DNA of 64,000 nucleotides from Paenibacillus sp. FSL R5-0623. Its GTDB lineage: Bacteria; Bacillota; Bacilli; Paenibacillales; Paenibacillaceae. Each line of letters starts with the position of its first letter. Position 1 is the stretch's first letter. Both the position numbers and the translations under genes were made by a program. This document shows, piece after piece, positions 28,136 through 38,100 of the stretch. The notes below the pieces were generated by a model, which saw only the letters and a program-made list of their open reading frames with translations, did not search any database and had not been told where the DNA came from. The stretch spans positions 2,046,001-2,110,000 of the forward strand of contig NZ_CP150233.1 in assembly GCF_037974265.1 (NCBI RefSeq), read 5' to 3'.

Positions 28136-28393
28136 GTGTGTACCAGAGAAATCGGTTGTTCTTCTCCAAGCACTTTGGTGCAATGTAGATCCAAGAAGAG
28201 TCCAACTCAACCTAAGATAAAGCCAAGAAAAATAAGTAAACCTCTGAATGAGCTGGATATCAGATGCAATAAATTGATTGCCGAATCCGTTGATCGAACC
28301 ACATCTCTTGAACGTGTAATCCAAATTAAGAAAGAGCTGACGGAATTGCGAAGATTGAAGAGAGGGAAGAAGTTAAAGGAGCGTCATATTTGA
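28136..28393 (+). CDS. Small ORF of doubtful coding status
   Basis: 85 codons from a GTG with a weak GGAG site. The C-terminal half (LNELDIRCNKLIAESVDRTT, then ERVIQIKKELTELRRLKR) forms a helical hairpin pattern loosely like Spo0E-type phosphatases, but the SxxxD signature is missing. The basic, Ser/Pro-rich N-terminal half looks non-native. It may be a decayed gene at the left edge of the accessory region. Confidence 0.25.
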   Translation: MCTREIGCSSPSTLVQCRSKKSPTQPKIKPRKISKPLNELDIRCNKLIAESVDRTTSLERVIQIKKELTELRRLKRGKKLKERHI

Positions 28394-28455
28394 CTCATCT
28401 TGGAGGACGAAATTTCGTCTCCCTTGTTTAATCGAAGGTTACATAACTCCAATTT

Positions 28456-28472
28456 ATTACATGTATTGTAAT
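28456..28472. promoter_or_regulatory. Inverted repeat before the 51-residue ORF
   Basis: ATTACA-TGTAT-TGTAAT, a perfect 6-5-6 palindrome placed 25 bases before the ATG at 28498, suits a repressor site. Confidence 0.4.
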
Positions 28473-28497
28473 GTTCAACAAAGAGGAGAATTTAAAA

Positions 28498-28653
28498 ATG
28501 AAAACAAGTACACCAGAAGAAGTAGGAAAAGGATTGAAAGATTTGGCTACACGAATTAGAGAAACGAAGAAGGAATATAACGTAGATATTGATGAGGTAG
28601 ATAAGAGAGTGGCAATTATATTTGGAAATAGGAATCATTACATATTTAAGTAA
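28498..28653 (+). CDS. Small hypothetical protein (51 residues)
   Basis: Starts at the ATG at 28498, 7 bases after AGAGGAGA; the frame opens at 28471 but that ATG has no site. Hydrophilic and helical (EEVGKGLKDLATRIRETKKE, then DIDEVDKRVAIIFG). No family recognised. An upstream palindrome and a downstream terminator make it a complete small transcription unit of the kind found in mobile elements. Confidence 0.5.
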   Translation: MKTSTPEEVGKGLKDLATRIRETKKEYNVDIDEVDKRVAIIFGNRNHYIFK

Positions 28654-28655
28654 AC

Positions 28656-28686
28656 AAAAAGACCCTAAGTAGAGGGTCTTTATTTT
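28656..28686. terminator. Bidirectional terminator between the small ORF and tRNA-Ala
   Basis: AAAGACCCT / AGGGTCTTT with a 6-base loop, U-rich on both sides. It can end both the small ORF and the convergent tRNA gene. Confidence 0.8.
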
Positions 28687-28687
28687 A

Positions 28688-28759
28688 TGGAGCGTAGGGG
28701 GGTCGAACCCCTGACCTCTTCGCTGCCAGCGAAGCGTTCTCCCACTGAACTAACGCCCC
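28688..28759 (-). tRNA. tRNA-Ala(GGC)
   Basis: On the minus strand the sequence folds as a complete cloverleaf: acceptor GGGGCGT/ACGCTCC, D-stem GTTC/GAAC, anticodon stem CTTCG/CGAAG with loop CTGGCAG (anticodon GGC), and T-arm AGGGG-TTCGACC-CCCCT. The G3:U70 pair, the alanine identity element, is present. Discriminator A; CCA is not encoded. It lies 119 bases before the recombinase start on the opposite strand. Confidence 0.95.
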
Positions 28760-28878
28760 ATGTTGGGCACAAGAAATAATATATCATCTAAATTAGGGAC
28801 AGTCAATAATTGTTTACTCAAGGTCAATAATAATATATAGTTATGGTAGTATATAAGAGCGATCGGAGGGATAAATAT

Positions 28879-30558
28879 ATGGCAGGGAAACTACGTGTGG
28901 CTACATTTTATCGAGTTTCAACCAAGGGGCAACTAGACGGTAACGATATTCCAATGCAGAGAAGATCATGTACAGACTTCATTGACAACAAAGGTTGGAC
29001 ATTGGTAAAAGAATACGTAGAAAAGGGTGTATCAGGCTATAAGACTTCTAATGATAACCGCGATGAAATACAGAGAGCTAAATATGATGCCGAAAATGGC
29101 AACTACGACATCTTGCTGTGTTTTATGTTTGATCGGCTCGGAAGAAGAACGTATGAAACTCCTATGCTTATCAAATGGTTCACTACTCAAGGTGTAGAAG
29201 TATGGTCAGTTAAAGAGGGTCAACAAGAATTTAAAGATGAGAGCCATGATATAACAAATTTCCTTAGATTCTGGCAATCTAATAATGAATCTCGAAAAAC
29301 ATCAATTCGTGTTGATGAAAAACATGTGCAAATGGCAGAGGACGGCGTATTTAGAGGGGGTACGGCTCCTTTTGGCTACAAATTAGTTAAATCTGGATCT
29401 ATCAATAAAAAGGGTAAAGAGTTAATGAAGTTGGAGATAGATGAAGTTCAGGCACTAGTAATTAAGCAAATATTCAATCTAGTTAAAGACCAAGGATATG
29501 GGAGCAATAGGATTTCTCAATATTTAAATGAAAGAGGCATTAAAACTTCTACAGGTTCAAATTGGAATACTGGAGCAATAAACTTTATTTTAAAGAATCC
29601 AACATACAAAGGTTATCCTGCTTACGGAAAGAGAAAATCCAAAGAAGGTGTTTTTGTTACTAAAGATAAAAGTGAATGGACAATGCCAGAGCAGTGTCAG
29701 ACTCATCTGGTAATTATCCCAGAAGACGATTTTGATTACGTCCAAGCTTTTAGGAGTTCTCGATCGGTAGAAAACATAAAAAACCATACCTATTCAAGAG
29801 TAAATAGTACTAAGAGTCCATTATTATTTGTTGGAATGATTCGCTGCGGTAACTGTGGATCACCACTTACTACTACATATAATAGTAAGAAGTACGCATT
29901 GGCAAATGGAGAGATTCAAAAGTGGAAGAGAGCAGTGTATAGATGTAGCGGTAAAGCACTCAAAAAGGTTGAATGCGCTGGTCAAACAATGTATGCCCAA
30001 AATAAAATCGAGGATACAGTTTTAGAAGAGGTAGATAACTATCTTTCTTATTTAAAGAAAATGGATTATCAAGAGTATGCTAAAGACTACAATCAGGAAG
30101 AATTTGATTATATTAAACAAGCCGTAGATAAGAAAAATAAAGAACTTGAATCGTGCTATGAAGAAATAAATGCTCTGAAGTCTGAAATATCAAAAAGTAT
30201 AATGGGTAAAAGTACATTTAAACCCGAAATGCTTAATGACTTAATAGAGCAAAAACAAAACGAACTAGCAATTACAGACTCAGAGGTAAGAAAGCTGGAG
30301 GTTGATTTACAGACAAAAAAATCAGAGCTAAATGACATAAAGGAACTATCTGATAGTATTAGTGTCTGGATAGAGAAATTCAAGGACGCAACTGATGAGA
30401 AAAAGAAGACTATGCTCAGAAGTATAATCGATGTTGTAACTGTGATGCGTGATGGTATTGATATCAAGTTTAGACTAGATATCGCGCAGTTTTTATCAAA
30501 TGCTGGAAATGGTAGTGTTTCTGAACTACGTGGGAGATCGCATCGTTGGCAGCGATGA
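28879..30558 (+). CDS. Large serine recombinase (site-specific integrase)
   Basis: 559 residues from the ATG at 28879 (GGAGGG upstream). Resolvase-type catalytic domain (about 1-150) with the nucleophile Ser in TFYRVSTKGQLDGND and the arginine region MFDRLGRR; then the Recombinase domain (KGYPAYGKRKSKEG), a zinc ribbon (RCGNCGSPL...YRCSGK...VECAGQ) and a long coiled coil (about 400-510). This is the phage/ICE-type integrase layout. Codon use is clearly more AT-rich than the core genes. The last nine codons and the stop lie inside a half-tRNA, so the C-terminus (SELRGRSHRWQR) may have been set by the integration event. Confidence 0.92.
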   Translation: MAGKLRVATFYRVSTKGQLDGNDIPMQRRSCTDFIDNKGWTLVKEYVEKGVSGYKTSNDNRDEIQRAKYDAENGNYDILLCFMFDRLGRRTYETPMLIKWFTTQGVEVWSVKEGQQEFKDESHDITNFLRFWQSNNESRKTSIRVDEKHVQMAEDGVFRGGTAPFGYKLVKSGSINKKGKELMKLEIDEVQALVIKQIFNLVKDQGYGSNRISQYLNERGIKTSTGSNWNTGAINFILKNPTYKGYPAYGKRKSKEGVFVTKDKSEWTMPEQCQTHLVIIPEDDFDYVQAFRSSRSVENIKNHTYSRVNSTKSPLLFVGMIRCGNCGSPLTTTYNSKKYALANGEIQKWKRAVYRCSGKALKKVECAGQTMYAQNKIEDTVLEEVDNYLSYLKKMDYQEYAKDYNQEEFDYIKQAVDKKNKELESCYEEINALKSEISKSIMGKSTFKPEMLNDLIEQKQNELAITDSEVRKLEVDLQTKKSELNDIKELSDSISVWIEKFKDATDEKKKTMLRSIIDVVTVMRDGIDIKFRLDIAQFLSNAGNGSVSELRGRSHRWQR

Positions 30559-30586
30559 GATCAGGGTTCGATCCCCCTAGGCTCCA
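30530..30586 (+). pseudogene. 3' half of a tRNA-Ala(GGC) gene (att-like junction 1)
   Basis: The sequence follows tRNA-Ala from the D-loop (GTGGGAGATCGC) through an anticodon arm CATCG-TTGGCAG-CGATG (anticodon GGC) and T-arm to AGGCTCCA. The 5' acceptor partner GGAGCCT and the D-stem 5' strand are absent; the recombinase reading frame occupies that place. It differs from the intact copy by about ten positions, so it derives from another tRNA-Ala gene. Confidence 0.8.
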
Positions 30587-30595
30587 TTCAAAGAG

Positions 30596-30629
30596 AAACG
30601 TCATCACATAATGTGATGACGTTTTTTTG
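30596..30629 (+). terminator. Terminator after half-tRNA 1
   Basis: ACGTCATCACAT and ATGTGATGACGT are perfectly complementary and followed by seven T residues. A related hairpin follows half-tRNA 2. Confidence 0.85.
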
Positions 30630-31025
30630 TATGGATTGCCTTGGAGGTCAGGCTCCGGTGACAATAACAGAAATGCTAACGTGTCGTTGCCTGAAGACTC
30701 CATAAACCATCGAATCTGATATCGGGGATCGATCATCTCTTGCATAGCCCGAATGGTACTACTCCGATCAGTCCGATCATTAGCCCTTAACTTCTAATGG
30801 AAAGAACATGGTGCTAGATCAATCCATGTCACGTAGAGGAAACTGTTGGGATAACGCTCCACAAGAATCATTCTTAGGTCAATAGAACTTAAACAAGCTG
30901 CCGCCTGCACGATACAGACAGCAGCTTGAAGTCGCCTAACTTTTTTAAAATTGTCCTTTACAAGGGGTACACTTTAGGCTGGATACTGTCCAGCCGGAAG
31001 GGGTTTCATTTTTCTGTATACGCTT
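30630..31025. other. Gap with insertion-sequence debris
   Basis: No intact gene. It contains an IS3-family transposase fragment (30808-30885) and a stretch near 30940-30985 that resembles IS3-type termini. The rest shows no recognisable coding sequence. Confidence 0.5.
30808..30885 (+). pseudogene. IS3-family transposase (OrfB) fragment
   Basis: The frame translates as MVLDQSMSRRGNCWDNAPQE followed by SFLGQ and a stop. SMSRxGNCWDNAPxESF is the hallmark of the DDE catalytic end of IS3-family OrfB, with the catalytic Glu included. Everything before and after is lost, so it is an inactive remnant. Confidence 0.8.
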
Positions 31026-34000
31026 TCACTTAGCCAGATATTCGGTGAACCTTACAAAGATCGTAGCTACTTCGGCGCGGGTGGCGGTGGCTTTGGGAGC
31101 AAAAAAGTTGTCCGGCTTGCCTAGCACAATGCCGATGTCCCGCAGTGCCTGAACGGCCTCCAACGCCCAGGAGCTGATCTCACTCTCGTCCGTGAAGGAC
31201 TTAGCGTGGCTTTCAGGTATCTCATAGCCTTTGTACTTCATGTAGTTGTACAGTATGACCAGCATTTGCTCGCGTGTCATCGGTGAATTGGGGTCAAAAA
31301 GGTCTGCGTTTGTACCGTTGACTATGCCTTTTTCGGCCGCCCACTCGGCTGCCGCCGTGTACCACTGTCCGTCCGTCACGTCGCGAAAGCGGGAACTCGG
31401 GTAGCTGGAGAGGTTTACGTTCTCAAGATTGGCCAGTACCTGCACGAACATGGCACGCGTCATTGCGGTGCCCGGTGAGAACGTTGTGGACGTCGTGCCG
31501 TTGAAAAGATCGTATGTGTAGGTGAAATTTATATCGTTGTAGAACCATTCGTCCATGTTGGCATCCCTGAAAGGGTTGCCCGATATGACGAGGAAGCCTA
31601 GTGGGGTGGCGTCATCAAACGCCAGCTCCGTACCCTCACGGATGTTCAGCGACATGCCGTTGTCTAAGTCAACTCTTGCGCCGCTCGGTCCTACCACAAC
31701 CGCTCCGCCGCTCCGTATCTTCGATCCGCCGTGGAAATACACCTGGTTGCCGTTTGGCAGGTTCATATGCGCGTCTTTGCCGCCTACTGTGACCGTACCG
31801 TCGCTCGCGATCGTCGAGCCGCCCGAAATGGTCACTGTGCTGTTGCCGCCGGGTAGTGTCACTTCGGCAATCTTGTCTGCCGGTATGGTTACCTTACCGT
31901 TTGAGTCTATCGTTGTGCCTTCGGGTACCTTAATCTTGGTCCCGCCTTTGGTCGCAATCTCGCCACCACCGGGGAGGGTGGTGTTGCCGTTTTTGTCTGT
32001 GACCGCGGGTTTATCCTTCGGTGTATTCACTGTGTAGGTCGACTTCAACGTTCCAGCGTCTTTCCCGGTGCCCGTATTGTCAGTGTTGCCCGTATTACCG
32101 ATGTTGCCGGTATTTCCAGTGTTTCCGGTGTTGCCCGTATTGCCGCCAGAATCAGGCACAGTGGGAGTCGTCGTCTTCATCGGCGTTGCCGTCGCCCTGA
32201 TCTCCGCGCCGTCGCCCTTCGCGTTCACCGCGATGATGGTGAAGTTGTATCCTTGCCCGTTTGTCAGGTTCTTGAAGGTATATTTGGTCTCCGCCGCATC
32301 CAGTGTGACCGGCGTCACGTTGCCATACCATACTTTGTAGCCCAAGATCGCACTGCCACCGTCGTCAGCAGGAGCAGTCCAGCTCAATGTGACCTGTCCG
32401 TCACCCGCTGTCGCCTTGAAGCTGCTCGGAGCACCGGGCACGACCGGTTTTCTCTGCGCGAACATCCAATCAAAGACGTCTGTGTAGTCATTGTTCCAAG
32501 CCGGCAAGTTAGAGGACTGCGCCGTGGGAGCTATACTCCAATTCCCCATAGTTATCTGGTTGTAAAGAACCGCCGCTTCCACTTCATGCGCTATATAATC
32601 AGCCAGAACAGGTGTGTTGGCAGGATTCGGCCTCAGATTTGGCTGATCAAATTGATTGTAGGGCCACGTAAGTGCCTCATTACTCTCAAAGCGCGAAGCC
32701 CTCGCGTTGATCATTTTCGGCATATTGTTATTGATGAAGTTATTGAGGTTAGTCTGGTAGCCTCCAGCATTATGAGCATTTAAAAACATCCAATAGGCCA
32801 GGTTATTGTGAGCGTCATTGTCCTTAGCGTTTGGTGAACCGCTTACAGGGGCCATAGGTGCGGCGGCAGCGAAGAAGCCAGGGTAGCTGTTAACTAAGTT
32901 GTTTGTATACTGGCCGCCCCAGGAGAAGCCTGCTGCGTAAACACGGTTAGGGTCTACTTCGCCGCTGGCAATCAGGGCATCTATGACCTTCTTAACATTC
33001 TCTGTGGAGGGAACAGATACGCCATTATAGGAAAGATTCAGTACATGGCTGGCGTATTTATCGGGATTTTGCTCCATCTTTTTCATTAAAGCGACGGAGC
33101 CGTTGGCGGATTTCATGGCCGCTTTTTGGTCTGTCACAGCGTTTGTGCCGCCGCGTGACATGCCGTGGGTATATACATACAGCGGCAATCCTTTCATCAC
33201 GTTACCGTCTTCATCCTTGTGAAGGTAGAGCGAACGATTGACCGAATTGTCCGTGAATGTTGTAAATTTATCAAGGATTGGATTCACCACTTTTTCCTGT
33301 TCAAAAACCACATTGTGAAGCGAATTCCCTTCTGTCAGTACGATTTCGCCCTTTTGAACAAGGGTGTAGACCTGCCTAGTCGAGTTACTGCTGCCATCCA
33401 GCGTTGTACTGCCGCCGCTCTCTGAATAAAACTCAGACTCAACAACGATGTAACGACCGCTCGCCAGTCCGTCCTGATAATCTGGTGAATGGCTAATCGG
33501 CCCCACATAGCCGCGTACCTTCGGTTCATCATTAGCATACACCCTTGTGATCTTGCGTGGTCCTTCAAAAGTCACCGCTTCGCCGTTCAGGGTCGTGTTC
33601 CTAGCCGATAAGGCAAACAAGTCTGGACTAAGCTCGGAGCCTAACGCCGCCTTCCCCTCGCCTAAATCAATGATAACAGCCGTTGTGTACTCGCCACTGG
33701 CGAAGTTGTCATTCCATACGATAAAGGGAAGTATCCCCGCGTCCGGATCGTTTTTGAAAGTCACATGAATGGCATGATCAGCCTCAATATTCGTAAAGGT
33801 ATAAGTGCCAGCAGATAGAGTCACGGTCTCGCCGTCTACCGTTACGGTATCCACAATTTTGCCGTAATCGGGGGCAAACGTAATTTCTTTGTTAGAGCCC
33901 CGATCTACTCTCAGAACATCCCCGGGTGGGTTCGACATGATTGAGCCGCCCGGTCCCGCAGTGGCGGTAATTGATAATCTGGTGTCTAATTCATTGGCTG

Positions 34001-34655
34001 GGATGAGCTGCAGGCTGTCTGTAAATGAATCAGAGCTGGTGTAAGCTGCATCTGGAACTCCAAAAGAGGAAACGACTTCGTAGCGGTCAGCTCCCTTTTC
34101 CGTCGAGTTATTGATGTAAACCTCAAAGGTAAGTTTTCCCTCCTCAAAGGTCAAATTTCTTTTTGGTATTCTCATTTCCACAATATATCCGGTTTCCGTG
34201 ATCTGGGTCCATGCAGCCCTGCCTGGAGCGGCCTGCCCTGAAAACACACCCGTCGAGCTGACCCGCCATTGGTTAGAGCCGCTGGTTCCGGTACCAACAT
34301 AAAACTCCAGGCTGTCATACCGGTGATCTGCGCCAGCTCCCTGATATAGATTACTGTCATTCACAACTACGCGGGCATACAGGTAGTCATGATCCCAAAG
34401 GATTCTGGCTGTACCCATGGCATGGGGTCTGGGGTCGGTGGGTACCGTGCTTTTGTTGATGTGATGCTCCATGGTTTGGCCCCAAAGTGAGTCGTTTGCC
34501 CCGAGTTCGGGAGTTCCAAAAATGGCGGTGGGTGTTTCATTCGCTTCTGCGTTCTCGATGTTGTCAGTGGCGGCAGCATAGCTGGTAGGCATTAGCGACG
34601 CTACCATGACCAAGCAACAGAGGAATGCGAGCATTCTGCTAAATCGTTTTGGCAT
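31026..34655 (-). CDS. Secreted SLH-anchored alpha/beta hydrolase with CBM9-like domain
   Basis: 1209 residues. Signal peptide (1-about 28, ending MPTSYAAA); CBM9-like beta domain (about 40-222); a short repeat domain with GPGGSIMSNPPGD (about 225-310); a linker beta region; an alpha/beta-hydrolase domain (about 470-735) with the nucleophile Ser578 in GFSWGGQY and an N-terminal VYTHGMSRGG oxyanion-like loop; a fibronectin type III domain (about 740-825); a Gly-Asn-Thr repeat linker (about 836-865); a beta-solenoid-like region; and three SLH repeats (about 1028-1209) that bind pyruvylated wall polymer. The catalytic domain resembles secreted PHB-depolymerase/feruloyl-esterase-type enzymes; the substrate is not proven. 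Synonymous sites are GC-rich compared with the next gene. Confidence 0.85.
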   Translation of the reverse strand: MPKRFSRMLAFLCCLVMVASLMPTSYAAATDNIENAEANETPTAIFGTPELGANDSLWGQTMEHHINKSTVPTDPRPHAMGTARILWDHDYLYARVVVNDSNLYQGAGADHRYDSLEFYVGTGTSGSNQWRVSSTGVFSGQAAPGRAAWTQITETGYIVEMRIPKRNLTFEEGKLTFEVYINNSTEKGADRYEVVSSFGVPDAAYTSSDSFTDSLQLIPANELDTRLSITATAGPGGSIMSNPPGDVLRVDRGSNKEITFAPDYGKIVDTVTVDGETVTLSAGTYTFTNIEADHAIHVTFKNDPDAGILPFIVWNDNFASGEYTTAVIIDLGEGKAALGSELSPDLFALSARNTTLNGEAVTFEGPRKITRVYANDEPKVRGYVGPISHSPDYQDGLASGRYIVVESEFYSESGGSTTLDGSSNSTRQVYTLVQKGEIVLTEGNSLHNVVFEQEKVVNPILDKFTTFTDNSVNRSLYLHKDEDGNVMKGLPLYVYTHGMSRGGTNAVTDQKAAMKSANGSVALMKKMEQNPDKYASHVLNLSYNGVSVPSTENVKKVIDALIASGEVDPNRVYAAGFSWGGQYTNNLVNSYPGFFAAAAPMAPVSGSPNAKDNDAHNNLAYWMFLNAHNAGGYQTNLNNFINNNMPKMINARASRFESNEALTWPYNQFDQPNLRPNPANTPVLADYIAHEVEAAVLYNQITMGNWSIAPTAQSSNLPAWNNDYTDVFDWMFAQRKPVVPGAPSSFKATAGDGQVTLSWTAPADDGGSAILGYKVWYGNVTPVTLDAAETKYTFKNLTNGQGYNFTIIAVNAKGDGAEIRATATPMKTTTPTVPDSGGNTGNTGNTGNTGNIGNTGNTDNTGTGKDAGTLKSTYTVNTPKDKPAVTDKNGNTTLPGGGEIATKGGTKIKVPEGTTIDSNGKVTIPADKIAEVTLPGGNSTVTISGGSTIASDGTVTVGGKDAHMNLPNGNQVYFHGGSKIRSGGAVVVGPSGARVDLDNGMSLNIREGTELAFDDATPLGFLVISGNPFRDANMDEWFYNDINFTYTYDLFNGTTSTTFSPGTAMTRAMFVQVLANLENVNLSSYPSSRFRDVTDGQWYTAAAEWAAEKGIVNGTNADLFDPNSPMTREQMLVILYNYMKYKGYEIPESHAKSFTDESEISSWALEAVQALRDIGIVLGKPDNFFAPKATATRAEVATIFVRFTEYLAK
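32064..32145 (-). repeat. Nine-base tandem repeats encoding Gly-Asn-Thr linker
   Basis: The coding strand repeats GG(C/A/T)AA(T/C)AC(N) units, giving GNTGNTGNTGN-type linker between the Fn3 domain and the wall-anchoring half of the protein. Such tracts can change in length by slippage. Confidence 0.75.
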
Positions 34656-35104
34656 AAATGAAAATCCTCCTTATTTTTTCGATCCGGTTCGCCCACGACT
34701 TACCGGCATCTTATTCGGACACGTTGTCAATATGACAAGCGTCCAACTATATATATTAAGTTTATCAGGAGTTAAATCCTTTAATTTACACATAAACCAT
34801 ACGTATACATCCAGAACGGCAGAGATGCCGTTTTATTGTTTTGATAATCTTGTACGCATCTGTACATGTAGATTGCTTCATATGAATGGTGTTGCAGTCT
34901 GCCTTCATTTCAAATTGCAATAAAAAAATCCACCTTATGAACAAGAAACTACATTGAATTGGAAGGGTGGAAGACGTAATATGAGGAGAAATGTAAGCGC
35001 ATTCATATCAGGGTGTTTCTTTAGCTCCTTGAGCGAGGTGGTCTTGTTTTAAAGGTGAAATAAGGATTGTGTGCTTTTGAATATTAAACGAGGGGAAGAA
35101 TGCT
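34656..35104. other. 449-base divergent region between the two SLH genes
   Basis: It carries a 6-3-6 palindrome (TTGTCA-ATA-TGACAA, 34724-34738) on the side of the hydrolase gene and a cre-like site on the side of the GH43 gene. Clear -35/-10 pairs were not identified. Confidence 0.45.
34991..35005 (+). promoter_or_regulatory. Candidate CcpA (cre) site before the GH43 gene
   Basis: ATGTAAGCGCATTCA fits the relaxed cre consensus WTGNAANCGNWNNCW fully. It lies 100 bases before the start, as expected for catabolite control of a polysaccharide-degrading enzyme. Confidence 0.5.
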
Positions 35105-38100
35105 ATGCGAAAGCGGATTTCAATCATAACTTTAGTTTTACTTTTGACCTTCAATAACTGTTTGAGTTTTGTTCTGCCATTTAACAATCAAGCTTCAGCG
35201 GACCCCGTAACACCAACGATGTTGGCACATTATCCATTGCTTGAGGATGTGCAGGATACATCCGGTAATGGCAAACATGGAACGGCTATAGGCAACATTA
35301 CGTATGCTGATGGTCTTACTTTACCTGGAGGAACAGATAGTACTACGAACTACGTGCAGCTTCCTACTGGATTGTTTGATCATCAAGAAAATACAACGAT
35401 TTCTGTATGGATCAAAAATAACACGGGGAGCGGGAACTACTCCGCATTATTCTACGGTACGCCAGCAGCTGAAAATAAATTACCAACGAATTACTGGATG
35501 TTTAATCCATCGAATCCAAGTGGTGATTTCAAGTCCGTATTTACGGATCGCAATAATATTGACCAGCCTTGGACGACAGAGGTAGGCGTATCAGGCACTT
35601 CTACGTCACAGTACGAAGGTCAATGGGTTCACTATACGACGGTCATCACAGAACGCTCTATTACAGGTTACATTAACGGTGTAAGCATAGGCACGGCCGC
35701 CAAAGAGAAAACAACAGCCAGCTTTGGTACGGATTTGCAAGCTTACATCGGTCGCTCCAATTATTCAGGGGATGCTACTTTTGCGGGCAGCTTTCAAGAT
35801 TTGAGAATTTACGGAGAGGCACTAAATAATGAAGATATCGCTGTAGTATATGAACAATCGTTTAATGAAAAGCAAGTACAACAAGGCAAAATAGAGCTAA
35901 CATTAGGTGATGTATCTGCCGTTACAGAATCTCTTGAACTACCTACTGAAGATAAGAATGGCGCAATGATATCATGGACTTCTAGTGATGAGAGTGCGAT
36001 TAGTCCAACTGGGGAAGTGTTCTTACGAGAAATGAAGCAACAAGTCACGTTAACTGCAACCATTTCTTTGGGTGAAAGCCAGGTAACGAAGGAGTTCATG
36101 GTTACCTTACTACCTAAGGATGACTCTATTGAGCAGATTGCCGTTAAGAGTGTCTTGCTTAATGAACCTACATTTATTTTGTCAGTGGGGGACAGCGAGA
36201 CATTAGTGGCTACGATTTCACCTTCAAATGCAACGAATAAAAGAGTCGTCTGGACATCTAGTGACTCCAGTGTAGCGATTGTCAATTCAACGGGTAAAGT
36301 TACAGCTGTTAGTGGAGGTACAGCCACAATTACGGTACAGACGGAAGATGGAGAGTTTACAGCTACATCAGCCGTTACGGTTAAAGGAAAATCGCTAAAA
36401 GATGATCTTATTCTTCATTACAACATGAAGACAACTGAAGAAGTAGACGGTCAACTCGTACTGAAGGATGTTGCCAACAAGGCAGTTACATTTGACGGAA
36501 TATTTAGAAATCCAAACAATGGACAATTCATTTCAAACAGTGAGGTTGGCTTTATTTCCTTCAACGGTGGAAGCTCTACATCTAATAGTGGACATGTTGA
36601 GATTCCTAAGGGCTCAAATGGACTAGATCTACTACACGGTCTGAATGAGATTACAGTATCTTCAATCGTGAACTGGACGAATGATGGTACGAATCGCTGG
36701 ATCTTCGGTTTGGGTACTGTATTAACACCAGAAACGAACAAATATTTCTTCGTAACGCCACGTCACGGTAGCGGATCAGGTAATATGATTGCTACAGGTA
36801 TCTCCAAAAATGGCTGGCCGAACGAAGCATTAGTTACAGGTAGTGCAAACTCAAACCTGATCGGTGGGCAGTGGAAGAATGTAACGGTGTCCTTGTCCGA
36901 AGCTAGCAATAGGATAACGTTATTCGTGGATGGAGTTAAGGTTGCTTCAGGTAATACGAAGGGACTAAAGCTGTCAGAAATTATTAATCCGGATGCTACG
37001 TTCTCTGGCTTTATAGGTAAGTCCATCTTCGCCAACGATCCATATCTTCAAGGTAGCATGGCTGATTTCCGAGTATATGATCGTGCGTTGACGGAGCAAG
37101 AAATGAGCGAGTTATATCAACAAGAAGCAGCAACTCACATCTCCCAAATACGTCAGCTCACTGTTGATGATGCAGCGAATCAACTTGACATCGGTGATTA
37201 CTTAGACGAGGCAGATCAGAGTGCTGACAAGATAACGAGAAACGTTAATTTACCAACAAGTGGTAAAAATGGCGTAAACATCACTTGGAGTTCTAGTCAT
37301 CCTACTGTCATTTCTAACCATGGCACTGTACAGCGTCCGGCTGTTCAAGCAGGTGATGTTCAGGTAGAGCTTACGGCTACTTTAACGTATCAAGGCGTAT
37401 CTACAACTGCTGTATTCCCTGTTACGATCTTGAAGCAATTCGATGATCAGCAGAAGGTTGATCTGGACGCTGAACAATTAGAGATCTACAACGCGGACAA
37501 TGTTAAAGGGAACTTACGTCTTGTCACTACAGGTGAACAAGGCTCCACCATTACATGGACATCCAGCAGGCCGGCGGTTGTTAAAGGAACGGCTGAAGCG
37601 GCTGGTAACGCCACACAATTAGGCTGGGTGAGCCGTCAAGCTGCGGATATACCCGTTACGCTAATCGCTACGATTACGAATGGTGCAGCTTCTAAAGAGC
37701 TTACGTTTAACGTTACGATTAAACAAGCAATTGCGCCAGTTCAGCTTGATGCTTACTTCTTTGCGTACTTTACAGGTGAATATGAGGGTGGTGAAGAGAT
37801 ATCCTTTGCTACAGCTGAAGATCCATTGTTCTGGAAAGCGCTGAATAATGGTAAGTCGATCCTTCAATCCGATATGGGTGAAAAAGGACTTCGTGATCCA
37901 TTCGTTATTCGGTCACCAGAAGGTGATAAATTCTATATGCTGGCAACCGATTTGAAAATGGGTGAAAGTACAAATTTTGACCAAGCTCAAATTACGGGTA
38001 GTCATTACATGATGATTTGGGAGTCGGAGGATCTCGTTCATTGGAGCGAGCAGCGCATGATCGAGGTTGCTCCTAAGACGGGAGGAAATACGTGGGCACC

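Noticed and set aside
32064..32145. Possible CRISPR-like repeat
   Set aside because: The nine-base units are contiguous and encode a Gly-Asn-Thr linker inside an SLH protein; no spacers and no cas genes are present. No CRISPR array was seen anywhere in the window.
31555..32340. Plus-strand frames of 160 and 90 codons across the SLH hydrolase gene
   Set aside because: They arise from the repetitive Gly/Pro/Thr-rich coding sequence on the other strand.
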